A stretch of 22,694 nucleotides of DNA. Source: Ignavibacteriota bacterium. GTDB lineage: Bacteria > Bacteroidota > Ignavibacteria > Palsa-1295. Below the pieces are notes generated by a model that saw only the letters and a program-made list of their open reading frames with translations, ran no database searches and was not told the origin of the DNA. The DNA lies in the NCBI GenBank assembly GCA_025357895.1, contig JANYLL010000257.1, forward strand, positions 1-22,694, in the 5' to 3' direction. The translations under genes and the position numbers were made by a program. This document shows positions 8,437 to 15,813 of this stretch, piece by piece; the first letter of the stretch is position 1, and every line of letters begins with the position of its first letter.

Positions 8437-8988
8437 TTACGAGGTTACCGTTACGTGAAAGAGCCGTTTTGTAGGTGTTACATTTACCGGGCAACAGGCA
8501 TCTTTCTTATTATTTTTATAACAGGTCATCGAAGTTTTCTTCGACCATTCTTTGAATTCCTTTTTTGAAACGAAAGGTTTATCAATAAACCGCAATGTGA
8601 CAGGACCATTAAGTGTCTGATCTTCGACTCCCACAAAATGCAAGACGTCGTTACCATAATCAATATGCTCGTCCTTGCCGACCTTCTGATTGCTAAAATT
8701 AAAAGTAGCAGTGATATTTCGAACGGAAAATCCTGCATCTTCAACTGCCTTGACAATATCTTCTACAGGAGCATTCATATTCTTTTTGAATGTGATATGT
8801 GCCACCAGCGTATTGAGATCGACATCAATGCTGTCAATAAAATCAAGACGCTTTAATGTTTCTTCTGTGCCTCGGGCGCACATGGAGCATGTCAGCCCGT
8901 TGACGCCGACATCGGCTGAAATTATCTGTGCATGGGCATTGAGTATTGCAGTAAATGCAAGAAGCAACGCAATAAAAAATGTTTTCAT
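8437..8988 (-). CDS. Secreted heavy-metal-associated (HMA) domain protein
   Basis: A signal peptide (to about residue 20, 'AILNAHAQ') is followed by an HMA ferredoxin-like domain (about 24-95) with the metal-binding loop GLTCSMC (Cys34, Cys37) and the usual 'DLNTLVAHITF' and 'DIVKAVEDAGF' elements. The C-terminal half (about 96-183) is unassigned and holds Cys in 'MTCYKNNKKDACCPV'. HMA domains of the Atx1/CopZ type bind Cu(I) through the two Cys. Export makes this a periplasmic copper carrier or sensor, not a cytosolic chaperone. Palindromes lie on both sides of the gene (9021-9040 upstream, 8401-8421 downstream). The start codon has no evident ribosome-binding site. Confidence 0.85.
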   Translation of the reverse strand: MKTFFIALLLAFTAILNAHAQIISADVGVNGLTCSMCARGTEETLKRLDFIDSIDVDLNTLVAHITFKKNMNAPVEDIVKAVEDAGFSVRNITATFNFSNQKVGKDEHIDYGNDVLHFVGVEDQTLNGPVTLRFIDKPFVSKKEFKEWSKKTSMTCYKNNKKDACCPVNVTPTKRLFHVTVTS

Positions 8989-9020
8989 ATATTTATTTTT
9001 TCTGTAAAAATTTTAATGCA

Positions 9021-9040
9021 GGGCGGACTATAGTCCGCCC
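9021..9040. repeat. Palindromic repeat, copy 3 (perfect 20-bp palindrome)
   Basis: GGGCGGACTA followed by its exact reverse complement, with no spacer. It starts 18 nt after the stop codon of the Cys-rich peptide gene at 9058 and lies 33 nt before the HMA-domain gene. Together with copies 1 and 2 it defines a repeat family found just after - strand stop codons in this window. Confidence 0.8.
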
Positions 9041-9057
9041 CACAGAGTAACTGTTAA

Positions 9058-9240
9058 TTACTTCGAGCAGCAGCCCATTGTACATGAACTGCAATTAGTG
9101 CCGCAGCATTCCGAACATTTTTCGCCGCATTTACAATCTGCGGATTTATTGGAAGCCGTACTTTGAGTTTGTGTGGTCGCGCTAAGCGAACCGATGGCGA
9201 ATACGCCTGCTAAGAGAAATGCAAAAATAGCTGATTTCAT
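9058..9240 (-). CDS. Secreted Cys-rich metallothionein-like peptide
   Basis: The 60-residue product has a signal peptide (about 1-21, 'AFLLAGVFAIGSLSAT'), a Ser/Thr/Gln linker, and a C-terminal Cys cluster of nine Cys in 23 residues (36, 38, 42, 45, 46, 50, 53, 57, 58), with C-x-C, CC and C-x2-C arrangements. Such clusters bind soft metals such as Cu(I). An AAGGACC ribosome-binding-like sequence sits about 7 nt before the ATG at 9240. It lies between the HMA-domain gene and another Cys-rich gene, which supports copper binding in the periplasm. A family name cannot be given. Confidence 0.8.
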   Translation of the reverse strand: MKSAIFAFLLAGVFAIGSLSATTQTQSTASNKSADCKCGEKCSECCGTNCSSCTMGCCSK

Positions 9241-9375
9241 AATCTGGTCCTTATAATATATACGTTTTTAAATATAGTGCAGCAAAGGTGAATGAATGGA
9301 TAACCGAGATCAGGCATCCGAACACTCGGCAAAGAAGGCTGCTATACTTACAAAGCCTGGCTTTACAGGATCAGA

Positions 9376-9738
9376 TCAGATACGTAAATTGCGGTGCTGA
9401 AGGTAAAGAGGGGGACTGGAATCAATAAATGCAATTACGCAATTCTCGGTATTTGTAAGGTCGGATAAATTGATGATCGCAGCATTATTGGGAAGAAGTG
9501 TAAGAAGATGCTGAGATGCAAGGTGTGACTTAACTGAAGTATTTGCCGGTGATGGCTCAACTTTATTGAGATCAAATGCGCAAATAGGACATTTCGTAGA
9601 TGCTGTGGCAGAGGGTTTGCAGCAGGAGTGCTGGGGAGCAGGTGCTTTCATCGTACAGAAAGCCATGGGCGCAATGCCGAATGTGCTTGAAAGCACAATG
9701 AGAAGTGAGAACAAATAATATGCCGCTTTTTTCTTCAC
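9376..9738 (-). CDS. Cys-rich secreted hypothetical protein
   Basis: 120 residues beginning with a hydrophobic signal segment (about 6-26), then Cys28, 'HSCCKPSA' (Cys39/40), 'KCPICAFD' (Cys50, Cys53) and a C-terminal 'SSPPLYLQHRNLRI'. The layout (signal, CC, C-x2-C, then a Pro-Pro-Leu-Tyr near the end) resembles small proteins found beside metal-efflux genes in Bacteroidota-like genomes. I infer a metal-related role without knowing the mechanism. The start is a GTG at 9738. The protein encoded at 22343 to the window end has a similar design. Confidence 0.6.
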   Translation of the reverse strand: MKKKAAYYLFSLLIVLSSTFGIAPMAFCTMKAPAPQHSCCKPSATASTKCPICAFDLNKVEPSPANTSVKSHLASQHLLTLLPNNAAIINLSDLTNTENCVIAFIDSSPPLYLQHRNLRI

Positions 9739-9768
9739 GATATATTATACGTAAAAAATAGAAGTTAG

Positions 9769-9912
9769 TTACTTCGTCCCACAATTACAGAATGGTCCAC
9801 ATTGACAATCGGGTCCGCAAAGACAATCAGGATTGCCGCAAAAATCTGATGAAGTTTCGTTTTTCCGTGTTCTAAAAATCGAGTTGAAAAGATTTCTTAA
9901 TGTGTTTTTCAT
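9769..9912 (-). CDS. Metallothionein-like protein, 47 aa
   Basis: A short ORF that length cut-offs would miss. It has a basic amphipathic start (MKNTLRNLFNSIFRTRKN) and then seven Cys in 20 residues: CGNPDCLCGPDCQCGPFCNC (Cys25, 30, 32, 36, 38, 42, 44). The pattern is three C-x-C pairs separated by Gly-Pro-x or similar, as in small bacterial metallothioneins with 'CGPDCxCG' repeats. There is no true signal peptide, so it should be cytosolic. The ATG at 9912 is preceded by AGAAAGG about 10 nt upstream. It lies 79 nt after the multicopper-oxidase gene and before the other Cys-rich genes. Copper or zinc buffering is the likely role. Confidence 0.75.
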   Translation of the reverse strand: MKNTLRNLFNSIFRTRKNETSSDFCGNPDCLCGPDCQCGPFCNCGTK

Positions 9913-9991
9913 TGTAATTAACCTTTCTGAAAGTTATAGAGATACGACAGAGAAAGTCCTAATTTAGTTCAAAAGAAAATATTCGTTTAAC

Positions 9992-11209
9992 TCAATGATA
10001 GACAGTAAAGGATGCATGAAAACTTCTATTCTTAGTCTTTACAGAAGCTCTATAAATTCCGGACGGGAATGACCGAATATCAAGTTGCAATGGGAGAATG
10101 GCATTCCCAGAATAAACCGTTTTGCCGAGAATATCGGTGACTTGTATAATAGCCTGGTCATTTTCCTTTTTTGAGAATGAAAATGTCACAAATGACTCGG
10201 TTGGATTAGGAAATATCTGAAGATCTCCGGAAGACGAATAACTATCATCAACAGAAGATGAAGTAATAATTACCGGTACATGCTGTACGCTCCATATAGA
10301 ATCCGTATTCATATTTACGAATTCTACATTGATATTATCAAGTTTGTTGCTCGCTGCATCAAGTAATATTCCGTAGCGTTCGCCTGGTGCGATCTCAATG
10401 GTGTCGTTTTGTACTGGTTCGTCAAGCGGACGCCCATCAGAATCGATCTTGTGGGCATGCATCCAAGAGGGAAAAATCAGACGTTCATAGAAAAAGCCTA
10501 TGGATCCGACCCGCAAATAAATTGTCTGACCTGACGTTCCTCTGATAACGGTTGAGTCATTGACCGGTAACTGCGTTTCCGTTTTTCCGTTAATTAAAAA
10601 ATACTTCGGAATATATGGAGGAATATGCACAGTATCGACAACAGCATCATGCACGGGAATACTATCGTGCCAAGATGGATCAATTTCAGAAAGGATCCAA
10701 TTATAAGAGCGGTCGAATGCAGTTCCGCCCGTCCAAGTTGTATTTGATCCGTCGCGTGGTTTTACCACGATGAGTCCGTACATTCCCATCTGCACATGAA
10801 GTACATCGGCGACATGGCAGTGATAAAGATATGTGCCGGCATGAGCTGCATAGACTGCATAGTTGGCTTCCTGCTGGTGGTTAAGCCAAAAGCTTGTGGC
10901 AGGGTCACCATCGTTAATTGTCGTGGCATCAAGGCCATGTAAATGAACCGTATGATGATCACCCTGAGAGATCGAAAGCGCCTTAAGAATAAGGGTGTCA
11001 CCTTCATTGCAATAAAGCGTTTTTGCAGGAATGTGAGGTGCTTCGGAAAGCCTTGAAGCTATTCCATAAACACGAATGATGCGCCCGTCCCACATCGTAT
11101 CGGTTCCGGCATCGCTGCGGAGATAGACATTGTATTTTACAGTCTTCTGCGCAAAGATGTTTCCATAGAACGTTAAGAAAAGACACGATATGAAAGTGAT
11201 CTTCTTCAT
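9992..11209 (-). CDS. Multicopper-oxidase-like protein B with T9SS sorting domain
   Basis: Signal peptide (about 1-21, ending in A-Q), then a cupredoxin domain (about 25-155) with copper ligands: HTVHLHG (His86, 89, 91), His111, and YHCHVADVLHVQMGM carrying type-1 Cys131 between His130 and His132, with His138 and Met143. A second, ligand-poor cupredoxin domain follows (about 200-315, only 'WMHAHK'). Last comes a T9SS C-terminal domain (about 328-405) starting 'LQIFPNP' with the 'SGIYRASVKT' core. It should be secreted across both membranes. Its ATG overlaps the TGA of the upstream oxidase-like gene (ATGA), so translation is probably coupled. One polypeptide lacks half of a normal trinuclear centre; see protein A. 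Confidence 0.85.
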   Translation of the reverse strand: MKKITFISCLFLTFYGNIFAQKTVKYNVYLRSDAGTDTMWDGRIIRVYGIASRLSEAPHIPAKTLYCNEGDTLILKALSISQGDHHTVHLHGLDATTINDGDPATSFWLNHQQEANYAVYAAHAGTYLYHCHVADVLHVQMGMYGLIVVKPRDGSNTTWTGGTAFDRSYNWILSEIDPSWHDSIPVHDAVVDTVHIPPYIPKYFLINGKTETQLPVNDSTVIRGTSGQTIYLRVGSIGFFYERLIFPSWMHAHKIDSDGRPLDEPVQNDTIEIAPGERYGILLDAASNKLDNINVEFVNMNTDSIWSVQHVPVIITSSSVDDSYSSSGDLQIFPNPTESFVTFSFSKKENDQAIIQVTDILGKTVYSGNAILPLQLDIRSFPSGIYRASVKTKNRSFHASFTVYH

Positions 11210-12063
11210 TTCATTTCCATGATCATGAACATTCCGTTAGGATGAGTCTTTGCCGCAGAGACTGCAACGAGATTATGATCGTGAACAGAATACCTACCTA
11301 TTTTATCAATAACAAGCTCTAAGACAACTCCTTGCATGCTTTTGATAGGCCACGAATCTTTTTCCCATCCTGCCCGAATATTCGGTGATGTGGAGAATAA
11401 GCACTTCAAATGAAATCCATGAAAATGAATGGAATGCATTGACTGCCCGGTATTTACCATATAGATACTTACGGTGTCACCGACCGATCCCCAAATTTTT
11501 GCAGTTGTGTCAGCCTGAATATCAGGATAGCTCAGTCCGTTTATCGTAAAAAAATCGGGATCGTAATTACCCTTAGAAAATTTACCGCCGCGAGAAATGC
11601 TTTCATTCAAGGACGCTTGCTGCTCTTTGATGTTCCAATAGAAAGAACGATGGGTTGATTTCGAAGAAACGATCATTCCCGCTGCGCCCAAGTAAACAAA
11701 TGATGGATATTGAATGCTATCGTAATACAGATAAATACCTTCTTTATCGATCGTCAGGTGAATCTGTGCACTTTTTCCTGGCTTGATAGTTACCGATTGC
11801 GAAGTAAATCCAGTAACCGAAAATCCATGAAGTACTGAATCATTATTAATTATCGTCAAATTCAACACCTCACCCGGAGTTGCAGCAATCACTGCATTAT
11901 GGGCATCATAGACCTCTGTAGTATTTACGGCAAGAGAAGGGAATGTCGTTTTCTTTATGGTAACGAAAGAGCCTCGATTAATATACAGCGTTTGAGGAGT
12001 GGCAATTGCTTCAGAAGTAATCGCTGCAAAAAATAGAATGGCATTTACAAAAAACCGTTGCAA
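11206..12063 (-). CDS. Multicopper-oxidase-like protein A, type-1 Cys absent
   Basis: 285 residues with a signal peptide (about 1-22) and two cupredoxin domains. The first (about 25-135) is degenerate: a lone His79 and 'YLYYDSIQYP' where copper Cys/His would be. The second (about 170-285) has MHSIHFHGFH (His210, 213, 215) and YSVHDHNLVAV (His261, Asp262, His263), then His274 and Met278. The HCH of oxidases is HDH here, so no type-1 copper is expected, but the His needed for half of a trinuclear centre remain. There is no T9SS domain. The start is taken as a TTG at 12063, since no ATG lies between it and the upstream in-frame stop. It is 5 nt after the small T9SS gene and overlaps protein B by 4 nt. 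Confidence 0.8.
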   Translation of the reverse strand: MQRFFVNAILFFAAITSEAIATPQTLYINRGSFVTIKKTTFPSLAVNTTEVYDAHNAVIAATPGEVLNLTIINNDSVLHGFSVTGFTSQSVTIKPGKSAQIHLTIDKEGIYLYYDSIQYPSFVYLGAAGMIVSSKSTHRSFYWNIKEQQASLNESISRGGKFSKGNYDPDFFTINGLSYPDIQADTTAKIWGSVGDTVSIYMVNTGQSMHSIHFHGFHLKCLFSTSPNIRAGWEKDSWPIKSMQGVVLELVIDKIGRYSVHDHNLVAVSAAKTHPNGMFMIMEMK

Positions 12064-12068
12064 GTCCG

Positions 12069-12773
12069 TCAGTTCTTAACGAGTTTGGTATGAAATACCG
12101 AGCCATCGCGATTCAGGAAAAGCACGATATATTCTCCGGATGCAATTTGGGAAAGATCGGCATCGAATGTTTTTGCTTGGTTTACAGTCAACTGTAGCTG
12201 GCTTACGCCTTTCATATCGATAATGCTGAGAGTTCCTGTTGATACAGAGCCAAATAGTATACTAGCTCTGCCATTTACCGGGTTTGGGTATAAACGAAAT
12301 TCTTTGTTGGGCGCATGTATTACTGGTACGTCCGCTTGAGCGGTAACTGCTGTGATTATCCAGGTAAGTGTATCACTAACCAAAGGATTATCTTTATCCC
12401 ACACAAGCATCATGATTTTACCAGTGCCATCTGTGCCGCCGGGATAGATATTCGGAGCTAGGAATCCATTACTATCCTTTTCTACAGGATACATTGTATG
12501 TTCTCCTTCGGGTATGCCCGCATAGCATGTTCCCAGATCGCAGAGTGAGTAATCCCAGGCAGCAGGAAGATCGAGGGAAAGTTTTTTCCAACTGAGATTA
12601 ATGTTTTTTCCCGTCGTGTTTTTGAAATGGATGTAATACTTTGTCACCTCATCCATTACACTGGTGGAAGTAACATATTTTGTTCCAGGTTCAACGGAAT
12701 AGGTCCTTATGCCCTGAGCAGAGGCAGAGGTCGAAATCAAAAAACAACAACCTACAAAGAAAGCAATTCTCAT
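12069..12773 (-). CDS. Small T9SS-secreted beta-sandwich protein
   Basis: 234 residues: signal peptide ending 'STSASAQ' (about residue 20), an unassigned beta-rich domain (about 25-145) with a 'WDYSLCDLGTCYAG' Cys pair (Cys78, Cys83), and a T9SS C-terminal domain (about 155-234) starting 'FRLYPNP' with 'SGEYIVLFL'. GAAAGGG lies 7 nt before the ATG, one of the better ribosome-binding sites here. The gene sits between the thioredoxin-like gene (20 nt) and oxidase-like protein A (5 nt), so it belongs to the same operon. The Cys pair could be a disulfide made by the thioredoxin-like neighbour; that is a guess. Function unknown. Confidence 0.8.
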   Translation of the reverse strand: MRIAFFVGCCFLISTSASAQGIRTYSVEPGTKYVTSTSVMDEVTKYYIHFKNTTGKNINLSWKKLSLDLPAAWDYSLCDLGTCYAGIPEGEHTMYPVEKDSNGFLAPNIYPGGTDGTGKIMMLVWDKDNPLVSDTLTWIITAVTAQADVPVIHAPNKEFRLYPNPVNGRASILFGSVSTGTLSIIDMKGVSQLQLTVNQAKTFDADLSQIASGEYIVLFLNRDGSVFHTKLVKN

Positions 12774-12793
12774 TGAAATACCCTTTCAAAAAA

Positions 12794-13588
12794 TTAGTGA
12801 ACGATCGTCAGTGGCAATACGGAAGTCTTTCCGGCAGTTGTTACATGTATATAATATTTACCAGTGGCAAGAGCATTCGTTGAAAAATTAATTGTATGCT
12901 CACCTGTGCTAAGTTTATCATCGAAGATGGAAAGGACGTTTACGCCGTTAGTATTATAGAGTGCGGCATGACGAGTGTCGGTATTCAAGCAATTAATTTT
13001 CAATGAAGTGGAATTCGCCGATGGGTTAGGGTAAACGCTCAACGATTCATTGCTATTAGAAGATGCAACGGAAGCTTGCGTTAAAATTTTTGCTATCGCA
13101 GTTTTCATTGCAACAGTATCTTTATTGGCGAAACCCTGTTTCCAATAGAGAACTTTATGATCTGAACCTCCTACGAGGATGATCGTCGGCATACCGCCTG
13201 AAGCGCCGTAATCTGCATTCACTCCATCATCTCCGCCGAAGCTTATACCGTTGATGCTATTGGATGACATCCATTGTTGAATGCTGCTGCAATTTACACT
13301 CGAAGTAAATCCGAAAGTGTAAATATGAAATTTCCCAGGGTGAGATGCGGCGTATTCTGCTTCGATCTTTGCTAAAGCTTTTCGACCCTGTACGCACGGA
13401 AGACATCCCATAACGACTTCCATAGCGACAACATCACCTTTATCAAGGGTGCTGAACAGATTATGCTCTGTTCCAGAGCAATCAGTAAGCGTGAAATCAG
13501 AAGCAGTTGTCGGTACCTGAGCCATTGCATGGTTGGAGAAAAATAAAAATGCCGCCAGCAATGCAAACACGGATAAAGTTTTTTTCAT
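12794..13588 (-). CDS. Thioredoxin-like (TlpA/peroxiredoxin fold) protein with T9SS domain
   Basis: 264 residues: signal peptide to about residue 24 ('NHAMAQ'), a thioredoxin-fold domain (about 28-170) with 'FTLTDCSGTEHNL', the active-site motif GCLPCVQG (Cys62, Cys65) and the cis-proline loop GGMPTIIL (Pro134), and a T9SS C-terminal domain (about 182-264) starting 'LSVYPNP'. A redox-active thioredoxin sent out by T9SS could keep Cys of surface copper proteins reduced or help load copper, as Sco/TlpA proteins do for cytochrome oxidase. It is the first gene of a tight four-gene block with the two oxidase-like proteins. The ATG has no ribosome-binding site. Confidence 0.85.
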   Translation of the reverse strand: MKKTLSVFALLAAFLFFSNHAMAQVPTTASDFTLTDCSGTEHNLFSTLDKGDVVAMEVVMGCLPCVQGRKALAKIEAEYAASHPGKFHIYTFGFTSSVNCSSIQQWMSSNSINGISFGGDDGVNADYGASGGMPTIILVGGSDHKVLYWKQGFANKDTVAMKTAIAKILTQASVASSNSNESLSVYPNPSANSTSLKINCLNTDTRHAALYNTNGVNVLSIFDDKLSTGEHTINFSTNALATGKYYIHVTTAGKTSVLPLTIVH

Positions 13589-13704
13589 AGGAAAGTTTGA
13601 TTTATGAACGTTTTGGAAACAAAAAAGTTATATTTTAAATTCGTTGCGAATGCTCTTTAACAGATGGTAAAAAGTTACTTTTCGGTAAAACGAATACTTA
13701 TCTT

Positions 13705-15693
13705 TTATTTTCTTACAACGAAAGGTTTTAAGAAAGTGCCTTGGTCAAGCGTAAACTGATAAAAGTATGTGCCTGATCGTAAAAGTGCAGAGTTCATCGT
13801 TATGGAATGTTTTCCGCTTTCAAAATTCTCACTAGCCAGAACATCAATTTCATTGCCTAATAGATCACGAATTGCTATGCGAAGATGAATTGGTTCAGCT
13901 ATAGTAAATGCGATAGTTGAATTTCCCGAAGTAGGGTTCGGATAGATTTCATCGAAAGTGATCTTTGATGTAATTAAAACATTTTCTTTTACTGAAGCGG
14001 GGTCCAGCGTCGTGAATGACCATACATCCGACCAGTCCCCAATAGCGCCGTCATTCAAGCCTCTGACTCTCCAATAATATTGCGTTTTAGCGGTAAGACC
14101 AGATAATCCAAAATGGGGAATTACAATATTATTTTGGTCAACAGTTGTCACGCTAAAATCTCCATGATCCGAGACCTGAAGATTATATCCGGTTGCAATA
14201 ATCAATGAGTCCCATGTAAGAGTCGGTTTTAACGAAATATTTACAGCACTCTTGAATGGAGAAATAAGAGCTATTGTATTCGGCTTTGTTCCTATAGTTC
14301 TGAAAGACCATGTTGGAGACCACTTTCCTTCACCTGCACTATTCTTTGCAATGACATGCCAATAGTATGTTGTTGAATTATTCAGGTTAGGAAATCCCAT
14401 TGACGTTCCGGTAATTCCGGTGGAGTCAAGGAGTGATGTTGAGAAATCAGATCTTAATGATACTTGAAGATGATATGAAGCAGCCCCTGTCATTTTTACC
14501 CATGATAGGAAGGCAGGAATTGCAACCTGTGATGAGCCTGTTGCAGGACTTAAGAGGATAGCGTCCACGGGAGCGACACCTGTCGGAGTGAGTTTTACAA
14601 CTTGATTTTTAGTGCGGTTAACGTACCAAATATTGGAATCAGGTCCGATCGTTAATCCGACCATGCCCGGATTGGCAGTTTGGATTGTTCCTAAATATGT
14701 AGGCTTTGCCAGTGTCATCGTATTGTAAACTCTAATATCTCCGGTGCCGTTATTGCCGACGATCAGTCTGCCATCGGAATAGGCGATTCCTGAAAGATTT
14801 GTAAATCCCGAATCTACTGTCTGCCATTTTACTCCCACCATTTCTGAATATTGTTGAAGAGTCTCATTCGGAGCGTTGAGATCATTTCCAAGGTGTCCGG
14901 ATTTTGTATCAACGCGTACGATTCTTCTGTTACCATTATCAACAATATAAAGCCAACCTGTACTCTTATCGACTACCATGTGACTTGGCAGATTGGGAAT
15001 GCGTTTAAGTTTAACCTCTTTGTACTTAAGTAATTTCCCGTCTGAATGGTCATCGCCTCCATAGCCGTGGGATTTCTGATAATCGTAAAGATATAAGCAT
15101 CCATGATAGCCGTCGAATACCCAATATGAATTTAACGTATCGAATGCAATACCCATAGAGTAAGGACTTTGATGAAGCATGTCGATATGACTGCCCAGAG
15201 GTTGTCCGTTTACCCAATTGTTCTGATTGATGCGCGCAAATTTTGTTGTATCGGAATCCCATAGTACGGGTCCCATAAATGTGCTTGTTGGATCGCCCGT
15301 GTTATTAAGAGCTTCACCGGTTGTTGAAAAATATCCACTGTCGGGAGAGCCCATGGCAAAAGCAGTTGGATAGATCATGAAATGCTGGCTGTGGGAATCG
15401 TGACGATATTCAGACCATTGAGTTGGCTTTCCTGCATCATAGAAAATGACCATATTTCCGCCTTTATTATAATCTCCGTAGTTCACTACCCAAAGTTCAT
15501 TCTTGCGAGATGGAACAGGAGAAAATTTAAGGTCCTGAGGAACGGCAAGATTATCAGAGGCGGAGCCGATAACGGTTAATTTAGTTGATGCTCCGAGGTA
15601 TTTATCAATTGAGCTCCCTGTTTGCGCAAAGAGATTGCTTGTATAACAACAGAAAATAAATGCAATAATACCAAACCGTAAAAAATTCCTCAT
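13705..15693 (-). CDS. Beta-propeller/FnIII protein with T9SS sorting domain
   Basis: 662 residues: signal peptide to about 24 ('NLFAQ'), a propeller-like region (about 30-370) with NHL-type blades such as 'GWLYIVDNGNRRIVRVD' and 'VGLTIGPDSNIWYVN', two FnIII-like repeats (about 378-468 and 472-562; 'TTYYWHVIAKNSAGEGKW' and 'TQYYWRVRGLNDGAIGDW'), and a T9SS C-terminal domain (about 580-662) with 'IYPNPTSGN' and 'SGTYFYQFTL'. It should be secreted or anchored on the surface. AGGGG stands 8 nt before the ATG. It is upstream of the four-gene oxidase block (116 nt gap) and diverges from the propeller lipoprotein. No copper ligands stand out. It may bind a partner or substrate. Confidence 0.82.
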   Translation of the reverse strand: MRNFLRFGIIAFIFCCYTSNLFAQTGSSIDKYLGASTKLTVIGSASDNLAVPQDLKFSPVPSRKNELWVVNYGDYNKGGNMVIFYDAGKPTQWSEYRHDSHSQHFMIYPTAFAMGSPDSGYFSTTGEALNNTGDPTSTFMGPVLWDSDTTKFARINQNNWVNGQPLGSHIDMLHQSPYSMGIAFDTLNSYWVFDGYHGCLYLYDYQKSHGYGGDDHSDGKLLKYKEVKLKRIPNLPSHMVVDKSTGWLYIVDNGNRRIVRVDTKSGHLGNDLNAPNETLQQYSEMVGVKWQTVDSGFTNLSGIAYSDGRLIVGNNGTGDIRVYNTMTLAKPTYLGTIQTANPGMVGLTIGPDSNIWYVNRTKNQVVKLTPTGVAPVDAILLSPATGSSQVAIPAFLSWVKMTGAASYHLQVSLRSDFSTSLLDSTGITGTSMGFPNLNNSTTYYWHVIAKNSAGEGKWSPTWSFRTIGTKPNTIALISPFKSAVNISLKPTLTWDSLIIATGYNLQVSDHGDFSVTTVDQNNIVIPHFGLSGLTAKTQYYWRVRGLNDGAIGDWSDVWSFTTLDPASVKENVLITSKITFDEIYPNPTSGNSTIAFTIAEPIHLRIAIRDLLGNEIDVLASENFESGKHSITMNSALLRSGTYFYQFTLDQGTFLKPFVVRK

Positions 15694-15813
15694 GATTTGT
15701 ACCCCTGAATTATTTTAATTTAAATAACTTGCTTTTACCTAAAGATTGAAACCAAAGGAACTTACAAATAAATCCCTTTCGTTAGTTTTGGATAAAAGAC
15801 GGGGTTATCCCTT

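Noticed and set aside
9352..9364. AAAGCC-T-GGCTTT as a terminator of the Cys-rich gene at 9376
   Set aside because: The loop would be one base and no T-run follows; a stable RNA hairpin of that form is not possible.
9992..12063. A single multicopper oxidase gene broken by a frameshift
   Set aside because: The second ORF begins with its own signal peptide and the two overlap by ATGA, which fits two separate coupled genes better than a broken one.
11206..12063. Copper nitrite reductase (NirK)
   Set aside because: The two-domain layout is similar, but the type-1 Cys is missing in both domains and the first domain lacks copper ligands.
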